35,764 bases of DNA. Origin: Klebsiella pneumoniae. GTDB taxonomy: Bacteria; Pseudomonadota; Gammaproteobacteria; Eutrophobiales; Eutrophobiaceae. This document shows positions 19,176-27,860 of the stretch, one piece after another. The notes below the pieces were generated by a model, which was given only the letters and a program-made list of their open reading frames with translations, was not told where the DNA came from and ran no database searches. Made by a program: the position numbers and the translations under genes. The first letter of the stretch is position 1; each line of letters opens with the position of its first letter. Location: NCBI GenBank assembly GCA_945870865.1, contig CAMBTO010000016.1:1-35764 (forward strand), read 5' to 3'.

Positions 19176-21500
19176 TCAGACCTTCGACGCCAGCGCCGCT
19201 TTTACCCTCGCGGCGGTCAGCGGTGCCTTGCGGAAGCGGATACCGGTGGCGTCAAACAGTGCATTGGCGATCGCGGCCGGGGTTACTCGCGTTACCGGTT
19301 CGCCCGCGCCCATCGGCCCAAGCTCGGGACGATTGATCTTTACGATCTTCACTTCCTCAGGCACATCAGTGGCCTCAACAATCGGGTAGGTCGCCCAGTC
19401 AACCGAGTGAACTGACTTCTCGTCAAACTTTACCTCTTCAAACAGCGTACGACTGGTCGCCTGGATCAGATTGCCTTCTATTGTGCGATCCAGCGTGAAC
19501 GGGTTGATGATCAAACCATAATCCGAACCGACGAAGAATCGGCGTACCCAGATCCGCCCGGTCTGCGGAGTGACTTCAATCTCCGCAATGACCGCATTGA
19601 CTGCACCATTACGCTGTGCGTAGGAGATACCCATACCTGTCAGCACACCATTCGCACCCGGTTTTTTTCGTGCAGCGGTGCGTGGCTCCCACTTCGCCAG
19701 TTCAGCCACGGCCTTGATCACATCAGCATCACGCGGGTCAGTTATATATTTCAGGCGGAACGCAACCGGATCCATCCCGGCGGCATAGGCCATCTCATCA
19801 ATGAACGACTCAGCAGCGAAATGGATCTCTGCACCGTACGGATCCCGTAAGTGCGAGACACGTAACGGCGAGGCCATTTCCCGTAACGGTTTGATCGCGT
19901 CCCAGCTGTAACGCTTGTTGGCAAAGCCGTAAGAGTTTGCCGGCTCGGACATCGTCCAGTTGCGCTTGCGCGTATGTCCCAGCAACTGTCCGGCTAATGT
20001 CTCGCTCGGGCTGTGTTCGCGCGAGCTGACATCCTGACGTGAAAATCCCTTCAGATGGAAATGCCAGGCAGTGGCTGTGCCGTCCTTGTCCATGGCGGCA
20101 CGCATACGGATGACCGAGGCCGGACCTTTCGGATCCCAGGCAATACCTTCATTACGCATCCACTGCACACGCACCGGTGCTCCCACAGCCTTTGACAGCA
20201 CAACTGCATCGAGCACACCATCGGCAGAATCGGAACGTCCGTACGAGCCTGGCCCCGGACCCCAGATACCGCGCACAGGGACCTGTTTGCCTTCCTCCAG
20301 CGTCAGCCCCATCATCTTCGCGGAACAGGAGGCAGTGTCATAAAACTTCTGTGAATCGGTCCACACGGTCCCGCCGGTAGCGCTCAATTCGGCCATACCC
20401 AGTGAGGGTGCCATACGCGCATGACTCTGGAACGGCCATTCATATTCGACATCCAGCAGATTGGCCGCACCGGTCAGCGCGGTATCCACGTTACCAATGT
20501 CCTGAACGACCTCGGACTTATCGGCCGGGGCTTGGCGGATATGGTCATGCAATTTTTCCCAGGTAGTCGGGAAACCGCCTTTCGATTCGTCCCAGGTCAC
20601 TTTTAATTCACGCGAGGCGCGGATGGCGTCCCATTCCTTCGGTGCCACCACTCCAACAAAATCCTTTTCAACCACAACCTGGACACCGGGGATATGGGCG
20701 ACCGATGCCTTGTCTACCGAGACTATGGTAGCGCAGGCCACTGTCGGTCTGACCATGCGACCATGTAATACGCCGGGCACACGTGCGTGTGATGCAAAGG
20801 CGGTGGTTGGAATGATCTTGCCGCTGATGTCCTTGCGGAGCACATGGGTGCCGACGACTTTGTAGTTTGCCGGGTCTTTCAGTTTTGCACGACTCTTCAG
20901 ACCAAGCTCGTTTCCAAATTCACCATTCCATTCCAGCGGCACATTAAATAATTTGTCACCGATGATCTCACCGTAACTGATTGACTTGCCGTTATTACCC
21001 TGCTCATGAATAACACCATCGGTGACAGCCAGCTTGTCGATTCCGACATTTAATTGTGCAGCAGCCTTCTCCAACAGGACCAGACGTGCCTCGGCGGCGG
21101 CCTCACGCAAGGCGACACCGGAATCACTGACGCCGGAACTACCACTGGCGCCACCCTGATCCGTCATCACCCATGTATCACCAAACACGACGGTCACACG
21201 GTTGATATCCACATCCAGTTCTTCCGCCACCATCTGGCCAATCGCGGTATCAACACCCTGGCCCATGTCCATCTTGCCCCAGTAGGCCGTGACATCACCG
21301 TTTTTGTTGATGGCAATCCAAGTGTCCAGTCGCGTGGGATCCAGCGTACGTGCTGCCGGAAAAACGGTCAGGTCTTCTGCTGCCAGCAACGTCCGACCCG
21401 GAATACTCATACTCAGCACCAGTGCACCCCCACCGCGTATCGCATTCAGCAGCAGGTCACGTCTGGCAATTTTCAAATCATTTAATGTCTCGATAATCAT
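19176..21500 (-). CDS. Xanthine dehydrogenase-family molybdenum hydroxylase, large subunit, Tat-type signal
   Basis: The molybdopterin-binding catalytic subunit of a periplasmic molybdenum hydroxylase, most like the isoquinoline 1-oxidoreductase/aldehyde dehydrogenase beta type. Such enzymes hydroxylate N-heterocycles or oxidise aldehydes using water. The 774 residues start with a twin-arginine-like stretch (ARRDLL, 12-17) and a hydrophobic segment. Cofactor-contact motifs are GQGVDTAIGQMVAEEL, GASGSSGVSDSG and GPGPGSYGRSDSADG. The catalytic glutamate is Glu734 in GAGEPVTRVTP. It overlaps the small-subunit gene by four bases, so the two are coupled; the cofactor-loaded pair would be exported together. 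No FAD subunit is present, so electrons must leave by another carrier. Substrate not predictable. Confidence 0.92.
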   Translation of the reverse strand: MIIETLNDLKIARRDLLLNAIRGGGALVLSMSIPGRTLLAAEDLTVFPAARTLDPTRLDTWIAINKNGDVTAYWGKMDMGQGVDTAIGQMVAEELDVDINRVTVVFGDTWVMTDQGGASGSSGVSDSGVALREAAAEARLVLLEKAAAQLNVGIDKLAVTDGVIHEQGNNGKSISYGEIIGDKLFNVPLEWNGEFGNELGLKSRAKLKDPANYKVVGTHVLRKDISGKIIPTTAFASHARVPGVLHGRMVRPTVACATIVSVDKASVAHIPGVQVVVEKDFVGVVAPKEWDAIRASRELKVTWDESKGGFPTTWEKLHDHIRQAPADKSEVVQDIGNVDTALTGAANLLDVEYEWPFQSHARMAPSLGMAELSATGGTVWTDSQKFYDTASCSAKMMGLTLEEGKQVPVRGIWGPGPGSYGRSDSADGVLDAVVLSKAVGAPVRVQWMRNEGIAWDPKGPASVIRMRAAMDKDGTATAWHFHLKGFSRQDVSSREHSPSETLAGQLLGHTRKRNWTMSEPANSYGFANKRYSWDAIKPLREMASPLRVSHLRDPYGAEIHFAAESFIDEMAYAAGMDPVAFRLKYITDPRDADVIKAVAELAKWEPRTAARKKPGANGVLTGMGISYAQRNGAVNAVIAEIEVTPQTGRIWVRRFFVGSDYGLIINPFTLDRTIEGNLIQATSRTLFEEVKFDEKSVHSVDWATYPIVEATDVPEEVKIVKINRPELGPMGAGEPVTRVTPAAIANALFDATGIRFRKAPLTAARVKAALASKV

Positions 21501-21976
21501 GATATGTCCCCTCCAGCCATTTCATCTGCGGCGCTGCGCACCGCGTGCAGGATTGCCATGTGTGTGCCGCAACGACATTTAAGCCCGGCCAGTGCATCAC
21601 GAATTTCCGCATCGGTACGTTTCGGATTTTTTTCCAGGAACGCGACCGAGGTCATGACCCAGCCATTGATGCAATACTGGCATTGTCCGGCCTCGGACTC
21701 GATAAAGGCCTTCTGGACAGGATGGGGTTTTTCAGGAGTGCCTATGCCATCAAGCGTGCGTATCTTGCCCTTGATGGCAGAGACCGGTGTGCTGCAGGAG
21801 CGAATCGCCATACCGTCATGAATAACGGTACAGGCACCGCACTGGGCGAGACCGCATCCGAACTTCGGGCCTTTCAGCTCCAGATCATTCGTTAATGCAT
21901 ACAGCAAGGGCATGTCCGGTTCAGACTCAATCTGATGGTCTGTACCATCCACGTTAATCGTATATTGCTTCGCCAT
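21497..21976 (-). CDS. [2Fe-2S] small subunit of the molybdenum hydroxylase
   Basis: The iron-sulfur electron-transfer subunit (159 residues) that pairs with the Mo subunit encoded next. The N-terminal plant-ferredoxin-type cluster uses Cys41, 46, 49 and 61. The second cluster uses Cys99, 102, 134 and 136 (CQYC and CRCG). There is no signal peptide, so export would rely on the partner's Tat signal. The ATG at 21976 follows a GAGGAG ribosome site eight bases upstream. It overlaps the large-subunit gene by four bases. Confidence 0.95.
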   Translation of the reverse strand: MAKQYTINVDGTDHQIESEPDMPLLYALTNDLELKGPKFGCGLAQCGACTVIHDGMAIRSCSTPVSAIKGKIRTLDGIGTPEKPHPVQKAFIESEAGQCQYCINGWVMTSVAFLEKNPKRTDAEIRDALAGLKCRCGTHMAILHAVRSAADEMAGGDIS

Positions 21977-22071
21977 GGCAGGAGCTCCTCAATCGGATGA
22001 CAGGATAATATCCAGTGTAACCCGATCTTGCGGACATGCTCAAGAAATCCTTGATGGCCGACGGGTTAGCC

Positions 22072-22515
22072 TTACTTGCGTTTTTTGAACAATATTGCAT
22101 CCAGACTGAGCGGGCCAGGGCCATAGGCAAACAGGACCATAAACACCAGAAAATACACGGTCGCCAGTTCGCCACCATTGAATGTCGGGAACCAGGCAGC
22201 ATGCGAGGACAGATAGGCCATCACCATCAGGGTCGCTGTCAACAGGGCGGCAGGTCGGGTAAACAGGCCCAGAATAACCAGAATACCGACATAAAACTCG
22301 ATAAATCCAGCTATCCAGAGCATATTGATGCCCACATCAATCCCAAAGAAATCCTTACCCCCGAAAAAAGGCTGTACCTTCTCACCGAAAGTCTTTGCAT
22401 AACCATGTCCAACCACCATCATCAATCCGGACACGATACGCATCAAGTCGATTGATACTGTCTGTAATTTGACGGCAACGCCATCCAGTCGGGAAACCAG
22501 CTTGCACAGAATCAC
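22072..22515 (-). CDS. DoxX-family integral membrane protein
   Basis: A four-helix inner-membrane protein of 147 residues. Conserved DoxX features include the first helix RIVSGLMMVVGHGYAKTFG and the ILVILGLFTRPAALLTATLMVMAYL segment. Members are linked to thiosulfate:quinone oxidoreductase or to redox partners, but most have no known function. The start is a GTG at 22513-22515, chosen because a strong AAAGGAGAG ribosome site lies six bases upstream. It lies 95 bases upstream of the molybdenum-hydroxylase genes on the same strand, so it may share their message. A link to electron transfer from that enzyme is inference only. Confidence 0.85.
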   Translation of the reverse strand: MILCKLVSRLDGVAVKLQTVSIDLMRIVSGLMMVVGHGYAKTFGEKVQPFFGGKDFFGIDVGINMLWIAGFIEFYVGILVILGLFTRPAALLTATLMVMAYLSSHAAWFPTFNGGELATVYFLVFMVLFAYGPGPLSLDAILFKKRK

Positions 22516-22569
22516 GTAATTCTCTCCTTTTATTTAAAACCTATTGTGTACGCTAGTATTGGCCTTTTT

Positions 22570-22575
22570 ATTATA
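22570..22575 (-). promoter_or_regulatory. Candidate -10 box upstream of the DoxX gene
   Basis: A perfect TATAAT on the minus strand, about 55 bases before the GTG start. No good -35 box lies 16-18 bases upstream, so the site is tentative or may need an activator. Confidence 0.3.
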
Positions 22576-22754
22576 TGAATCAAATTGCCCGATCCTGACC
22601 CCGGGAAATACGGGTCCGGCATGCACAGTATTTGCACAATTGATGTACTGATCGATTATCCACCAAATTGCCAGAGTCTTTGAAAATCCATTACTATACA
22701 AAAGGTATTAGTTACTACGTAGTCGTTACCCTTAAACCAGTCTGGATAAAAATC

Positions 22755-23882
22755 ATGAATCAACTTGAAAAAATATTGTTAGCCTGTTTATTCGCACTAC
22801 CCGCCGTAATGGTGCAGGCGCAGATGCCGGACAAGGATCCGGCGACGCTGATTGCCGAAATGGGGCTGGAAGAGGAACCCGTTGCCGTCAGGGACCTGCC
22901 AGGCTGGAAAAAGCCGGAAAAGGTCTACATCAACTTCTCTGCCTACGGTCCGAAAGAAGAGCTGCCGATGATGCTGGAATCTGCACAAAAGGCCGTCGGC
23001 GATGTCGAGATAGTCCAGGTCACTGCCAAGATGAGTGATGAAGACATCAATAACATGGAAGTATTGATAGGTCGGTGCAATATGGACGTACTGGAAAAGG
23101 CCCCGAAGCTGCGCTGGTTTCAGCATTCCGCCCACAGTATTGCCGAGTGTCTGAATCCGGCCATCAAGGAACGCGATTTCCTGATGACGAATGCCCAGCA
23201 TACCTCCGGACCACCGATAGCCGAACATGTGATCGCGATGATGATGATGATGACGCGAGGGCTGCATGTGTATCACTCGGCCATGACACGCGGCGAGTGG
23301 ATTAAAGACGCCATTGATTACCCGATTATTGAGATAGGCGGCAAGACGATGTTGATCGCCGGCCTCGGTGGTATCGGTACCGAAGTCGCCAGACGTGCCC
23401 ATGCACTCGGCATGACCGTCATCGCGACCCGTAATTCCAGCCGTGAAGGCCCCGACTTTGTCGAATATGTGGGCCTGTCGGACGAGCTACTGGAACTGGC
23501 CAAGCGAGCAGATGTGGTGGTAAATGCCCTGCCGCTAACCGATGAGACCCGAGGACTCTTTAACAAGGAGTTTTTTGATACCGTCAAGAAAGGTGCCTTC
23601 TTCATCACGTTTGGTCGCGGTGAGAGCACGGTCACAGCTGACCTGATCGCGGCCCTGAAAGACGGTCGTATCTCCGGCGCCGGACTGGATGTGACAGACC
23701 CGGAGCCGTTGCCACCGGATCATGAACTGTGGAAGCAACCAAATGTGATTGTCACCCCGCACATGGCTTCGACCACCGATCAGGGTCGCTGGCGCCGCTG
23801 GGTTGTCGTGCAGGAAAACCTGCGTCGGTATGTGAATGGCGAAAAGATGTTGAACGTGGTCGACAAGAAAGCGGGCTATTAA
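22755..23882 (+). CDS. D-2-hydroxyacid dehydrogenase family protein with signal peptide
   Basis: An NAD(P)-dependent 2-hydroxyacid dehydrogenase that would interconvert 2-oxo and D-2-hydroxy acids. I start it at the ATG at 22755 because the next residues form a clean Sec signal peptide (basic start, hydrophobic 7-19, AVMVQA cut near residue 22). An upstream in-frame ATG at 22668 would bury that signal. The 375 residues have the Rossmann motif GLGGIG (203-208) and the full catalytic trio Arg288, Glu317 and His336. After the second strand the sequence is TRNSS rather than an acidic residue, which suggests NADP(H). Five Met in a row (162-166) come from an ATG repeat. A periplasmic location for a nicotinamide enzyme is odd. 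It is convergent with the TctC-like gene. Confidence 0.88.
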   Translation: MNQLEKILLACLFALPAVMVQAQMPDKDPATLIAEMGLEEEPVAVRDLPGWKKPEKVYINFSAYGPKEELPMMLESAQKAVGDVEIVQVTAKMSDEDINNMEVLIGRCNMDVLEKAPKLRWFQHSAHSIAECLNPAIKERDFLMTNAQHTSGPPIAEHVIAMMMMMTRGLHVYHSAMTRGEWIKDAIDYPIIEIGGKTMLIAGLGGIGTEVARRAHALGMTVIATRNSSREGPDFVEYVGLSDELLELAKRADVVVNALPLTDETRGLFNKEFFDTVKKGAFFITFGRGESTVTADLIAALKDGRISGAGLDVTDPEPLPPDHELWKQPNVIVTPHMASTTDQGRWRRWVVVQENLRRYVNGEKMLNVVDKKAGY

Positions 23883-23898
23883 TAACAAACCGTAGTTA

Positions 23899-23929
23899 AT
23901 TGCGGTGGGAGACATTCTCCCACCGCAAT
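23899..23929. terminator. Perfect hairpin between convergent genes
   Basis: A 14-base-pair perfect inverted repeat (23899-23912 and 23916-23929) with a three-base CAT loop lies in the 75-base gap between the stops of the hydroxyacid dehydrogenase and the convergent tctC. There is no T-run on either side, so it is not a textbook intrinsic terminator. Placement and stem strength still suggest a two-way transcription or mRNA end. Confidence 0.7.
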
Positions 23930-23957
23930 ACGTACCTTAATAACAAAAACGGGCAGA

Positions 23958-24875
23958 CTATTTTTTGGTCTGTTCCTTGACCAGCTTCGCAAACTCCTCA
24001 CCCGGCATGTATCCCTCATACATATTCGTATTGCTCAGGAACTGTGCAAACTCCGGATGGGCTACAACCTTGACCATCACCTCATTTAGTTTCGCAACTA
24101 TCTCGTCCGGCACATCCTTTGATACCATCAGACCGCGCCAATGCTCGGTCACAATGTTGTATCCCTTTTCCTTCAAAGTCGGCACATCATCATAGGGAGA
24201 GAATCGGGTCTCGGTCGCGAGAGCGAGTACACGTAGCTTGCCGGCTTTGAAGTTGGAATTCACCTCACCCGGGTTTGAAACGACCGCATCGATATGACCA
24301 CCAAGCACGGCGACAACCGGCTCACTGCCACCCTTGTACGGGATATAGTTCAGGTCGATCCCGGCAGACTTTTCAAAGTCGAGCACCAGACTCTCATCGA
24401 CTGATTTCACACTGAAGCCACCCATCGTCAGTTTGCCCGGGTTCGCCTTTGCATGGGCAATTAGGTCGTCTATCGTCTTGAAAGGGCTGTCGGCACGCAC
24501 GGTAACCACAAACGGGTCACGCACCATACGACTCACGTATTTAAAATCATCAATCGACAGGTTACCCGATGTATCCGGGAATAACTCAGTCATGCTGCGG
24601 GTATTACTCATGATGGTATAACCGTCCGGTTTCTGGTTTTTCACATAACTCATCGCCACCTTGCCACCGCCGCCTTCCTTGTTGACTACCACGACCGCCT
24701 GACCGAGATATTCCTCGCTGATCTTGGCCACCACACGCGCCATCAAATCATGACTGGAGCCTGCACTGGACCAGCAGATCAGTGTGATCGGTTTTTCAGG
24801 ATAGGCCGCCTGCGCTGCACCTGCGCCAAGACCAAGCAGGATTGCCACACTCGCCAGTATCGACTTCATCTTCAT
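23958..24875 (-). CDS. Tripartite tricarboxylate transporter substrate-binding protein (TctC/Bug)
   Basis: A periplasmic solute receptor of the TTT system that captures a carboxylated compound and hands it to the TctAB permease. The 305 residues begin with a clear Sec signal (hydrophobic 5-18, cut after AQA near residue 23). The mature protein opens with AAYPEKPITLICWSSAGSSHDLMAR, the usual ligand-contact loop. It is the last gene of the operon tctB-tctA-prpD-tctC, 30 bases after prpD. Receptors of this family bind citrate, aromatic acids, dicarboxylates and others, so the ligand cannot be named. Its presence behind a catabolic gene rather than first in the operon is less common. Confidence 0.93.
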   Translation of the reverse strand: MKMKSILASVAILLGLGAGAAQAAYPEKPITLICWSSAGSSHDLMARVVAKISEEYLGQAVVVVNKEGGGGKVAMSYVKNQKPDGYTIMSNTRSMTELFPDTSGNLSIDDFKYVSRMVRDPFVVTVRADSPFKTIDDLIAHAKANPGKLTMGGFSVKSVDESLVLDFEKSAGIDLNYIPYKGGSEPVVAVLGGHIDAVVSNPGEVNSNFKAGKLRVLALATETRFSPYDDVPTLKEKGYNIVTEHWRGLMVSKDVPDEIVAKLNEVMVKVVAHPEFAQFLSNTNMYEGYMPGEEFAKLVKEQTKK

Positions 24876-24905
24876 AACTCCCCTCCGCTACTTGCCTAGT
24901 TTACT

Positions 24906-26348
24906 CTATTTATGTCCGGTCTGGATCAACAGCGCCAGTTCGGATACGTCCGCCATGTCGAGCACGGACTGACCACCCTTGATCAGTTTAGCGATCCGTT
25001 CGGCATCCAGCACACCGTCACAACAGGCCAGCACCTTGTCGGCCAGTTGTGCGTCGGTCAACGGATTTTCCGGACCACCGCGATAACGCTCGTCTGCCTT
25101 GCCGGAGACTGTCCTGCCGTCCTTCAGCTGAATATGGATGCCGGATCGCATTTTGTCAAAGCCCATCGCCTCAATCTCCGGATCAAACCGGGTGTGCATG
25201 CACTTCTGCATATTCTGCATCGCCTCGCCCTGCACGAAGCAGTCTTCAAACTCGAGTTTGCCGGCCTTGCGATTCAGTGCAACCATCGACAACACGGCCT
25301 GCAGGGAGAACTTCGCCTCCAGATGGTTGCTGGCTATCGGATAGCGGATCGGATTGAGGATATTTGAACCGGCGCTGATAACGACCTTCTCGATCTGGTC
25401 CGGTTTGATGTCATTCTCCACCACCAGTTTCACCATCAGGTCGATGGTCGGGTGCGTCAACACACCACACGGGTACGGCTTGATACTGACACCCGGTTCA
25501 ACAATCGTCCACGGCTTGCCAAAATCCTCGCTATTGAGCTTCGACTCGGTCACGCCACCGCCCTGCACCGCGAAATATCCCCACGGCCCGTCCAGTGACT
25601 GCTTGTCTGCGGTATATCCCTTGTGCGCCAGGATCGCGGCAGTCACGCCATTCTCGCAGGCACGGCCGACGTGTAATGGCTTCGTCATTGTGCCGAAGTT
25701 ACAGCGTATACCCGCCGCAAAGCTGGCGGTGATTCCGATACCGTTACGCAACTTCTCGCCCTTTAAATCAAGCAACTTTGCAGCAGACGCAAACGCACCA
25801 AACGTTCCAACGGTGCCGCTCGAATGAAAGCCGCGCTTGTAATGCTGGGAATACATCCATTCGGAGATCTTGCTCTCGACTTCAAATCCGGACAGAAAGG
25901 CGAGCATGAAATCCTTGCCGGATACGCCGCCGATCTGTTGTGCCATCACCAGCGCGGCGGTCAGCGGTGGTATGGTCGGGTGTGTGAGCAGACCATACAC
26001 ATGGTCAGGATCCTTGCTCACCTGCGAATCGTCCCAGTCATGTGCATGACCGGCTGTACCGATTACGCGGGCGGCCAGGGCAGCGGGTACTTTGGTGTTG
26101 CCATGTCCGAGTAACAAGGCGTCAGCCCTGCCACCCTGTTCAGCAGCGAGTTCAGCCAGCATCGCTGCTGTTTCATGATCAGACCCGGCCACAAACAGCC
26201 CCAGACCGTCGAGCAAACAACGCTTACCGATTGTAATTGCCTCGGCCGGGATAGTGGCATAGGTAGTTGACTCAATAAAACGGGCAGCGCGTTCGGTAAT
26301 CTGGCTATCCTGTGGCACGACGGCAAACTGGTTCTGCTGGATTGACAT
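24906..26348 (-). CDS. MmgE/PrpD family protein
   Basis: A cytoplasmic protein of the 2-methylcitrate dehydratase / cis-aconitate decarboxylase / iminodisuccinate epimerase superfamily, 480 residues. The helical N-terminal domain has the family stretch HAHDWDDSQ (near residue 85) and the segment MTKPLHVGRACENGVTAAILAHKGYTA near 220-245. It sits between tctA and tctC in a transporter operon with gaps of about 30 bases on each side, so it probably acts on the imported acid or its product. No other propionate-pathway gene (prpB, prpC) is near, so classic methylcitrate dehydration is not supported. The exact reaction is unknown. Confidence 0.9.
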   Translation of the reverse strand: MSIQQNQFAVVPQDSQITERAARFIESTTYATIPAEAITIGKRCLLDGLGLFVAGSDHETAAMLAELAAEQGGRADALLLGHGNTKVPAALAARVIGTAGHAHDWDDSQVSKDPDHVYGLLTHPTIPPLTAALVMAQQIGGVSGKDFMLAFLSGFEVESKISEWMYSQHYKRGFHSSGTVGTFGAFASAAKLLDLKGEKLRNGIGITASFAAGIRCNFGTMTKPLHVGRACENGVTAAILAHKGYTADKQSLDGPWGYFAVQGGGVTESKLNSEDFGKPWTIVEPGVSIKPYPCGVLTHPTIDLMVKLVVENDIKPDQIEKVVISAGSNILNPIRYPIASNHLEAKFSLQAVLSMVALNRKAGKLEFEDCFVQGEAMQNMQKCMHTRFDPEIEAMGFDKMRSGIHIQLKDGRTVSGKADERYRGGPENPLTDAQLADKVLACCDGVLDAERIAKLIKGGQSVLDMADVSELALLIQTGHK

Positions 26349-26379
26349 GATCGGGTTCTCTGGCTTGTTCGGTTAAAAG

Positions 26380-27858
26380 TTAAACTACAGGCTTTGCCAG
26401 CCTGCGTAAAAACAATGGGCTGAGCAGGGAGATGGCCGCCACGACTAGCAGCCCCACACTGATCGGATGCGACACAAAAATCATATAGTCGCCGTTTGAT
26501 ACCATCAATGCCCTGCGGAAATTCTCTTCCAGTATACCACCGAGCACCAGTGCGAGAATGATGGGATTGATCGAAAAATCGATCTTGTTGAGGACATAAC
26601 CGAACACACCAAAACCCAGCATGATCCATACATCGACAATATTATTGCTGTAACCATAACTGCCGACGACAGATAACACCGCTATCATCGCCAGCATCAA
26701 CGCCTTCGGTGCGGAGATCACCTTGATCCACAAGGGCACGCCGACCAGGCCAAAAAACAGCTGGAACAGACTGGAAACGACCAGCGCAGCAAAGATCCCA
26801 TAAACCATATCGGGATTCGTCTGGAACAGCATCGGCCCGGGCTGGATGTTGTGCAACATCAACGCTCCTATCAGGATCGAGGCCGTGGCAGAGCCGGGGA
26901 TACCCAGCGTCAGTAAGGGGATTAATGCACCACCGACTACGGCATTGTTGCCACACTCCGGCGCCGCAACCCCTTCCAGCGAACCCTTGCCATATAATTC
27001 CTTTTCTTTCGAGAAACGTCTTGCCTCGTTGTAACAGATGAACGAGGCAATGGTCGCCCCGGCACCGGGCAATACACCAATGAGCGCGCCAAGTATCGAG
27101 GAATGCAGATATACCTTCCACAAGCCCAGCAACACCGATATTTTAGGCATCTCATACGAAAATTTGATCGGGTTCAGTTTTTGCAGGCTCTTCTCAACAT
27201 CGGTAAAGACCGAGGCCATTGCAAACAGACCAATCAGCGCCGGGATTAAACTGATCCCGTCCATCAACTTGGTCACGCCGAAGGTATAACGCTCCTCTCC
27301 GGTAAATCCATCAAGACCGATCGTCGCGAGGAACAGTCCGATAAACATAACCAGAAACCCTTTCAGCAGATTATCACCGGCCAGACTGGAAATTATCGCC
27401 AGACCAAAAACGGCAAGGGCAAAATATTCAGGCGCGCCAAACGAGAGGGCGACATTGGCAAGTGGTTCCGAAAAGGCAAACAGCACCAGCGCACCGGCAA
27501 TCCCGCCAACGGTCGAGGCTACAACGGACACGGTCAGCGCAATACCGGGCTTGCCCTGCTTGGTCAGTTCATAACCATCAATGACGGTGGCCGCCGCCGA
27601 TGCGGTACCCGGCGTGCCGATCGCAATCGCAGTTATTGATCCGCCGTATTCAGCCGCCTGATAAACCGACACCAACAATACAATGGCGACAATCGGATCC
27701 ATACCAAACGTAAACGGTACCATCAGGGCGACCGTGGTCGAGGCACTCAGACCCGGCAAGGCACCGCAGATAATACCAATCAACACACCGGCGCATATCG
27801 CCAACATACCAGGCAATGTCGCTATTGTGGCAAAACCGAGAACCAGATTATCGAGCAC
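26380..27858 (-). CDS. tctA: Tripartite tricarboxylate transporter large permease (TctA)
   Basis: The 12-helix permease of a sodium- or proton-driven TTT uptake system, 492 residues. Diagnostic motifs are GALPGLSASTTVALMVPFTFG near 33-53 and its second-half repeat IGVLPGAGATIASFICYNEARRFSK. The segment VGGALIPLLTLGIPGSATASILIGALMLH also fits. It starts two bases after the tctB stop and is followed 31 bases later by the MmgE/PrpD gene. Confidence 0.96.
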   Translation of the reverse strand: MLDNLVLGFATIATLPGMLAICAGVLIGIICGALPGLSASTTVALMVPFTFGMDPIVAIVLLVSVYQAAEYGGSITAIAIGTPGTASAAATVIDGYELTKQGKPGIALTVSVVASTVGGIAGALVLFAFSEPLANVALSFGAPEYFALAVFGLAIISSLAGDNLLKGFLVMFIGLFLATIGLDGFTGEERYTFGVTKLMDGISLIPALIGLFAMASVFTDVEKSLQKLNPIKFSYEMPKISVLLGLWKVYLHSSILGALIGVLPGAGATIASFICYNEARRFSKEKELYGKGSLEGVAAPECGNNAVVGGALIPLLTLGIPGSATASILIGALMLHNIQPGPMLFQTNPDMVYGIFAALVVSSLFQLFFGLVGVPLWIKVISAPKALMLAMIAVLSVVGSYGYSNNIVDVWIMLGFGVFGYVLNKIDFSINPIILALVLGGILEENFRRALMVSNGDYMIFVSHPISVGLLVVAAISLLSPLFLRRLAKPVV

Positions 27859-27860
27859 GA

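Noticed and set aside
22714-22723. Ten-base palindrome ACTACGTAGT before the hydroxyacid dehydrogenase gene, considered as an operator
   Set aside because: It is short, has no convincing promoter next to it, and palindromes of this size occur by chance.
22668-22754. Upstream ATG extension of the hydroxyacid dehydrogenase
   Set aside because: The added 29 residues would bury a clean signal peptide and do not resemble family N-termini; the ATG at 22755 is preferred.
23232-23249. ATG repeat coding for five Met in the hydroxyacid dehydrogenase, considered as a phase-variable tract
   Set aside because: It is a triplet repeat, so slippage would not shift the frame, and the residues lie in a hydrophobic helix where Met is tolerated.
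26063-26629. A 188-codon minus-strand open frame overlapping tctA and the MmgE/PrpD gene
   Set aside because: It is in another frame of two strongly supported genes; its composition is that of a shadow frame.
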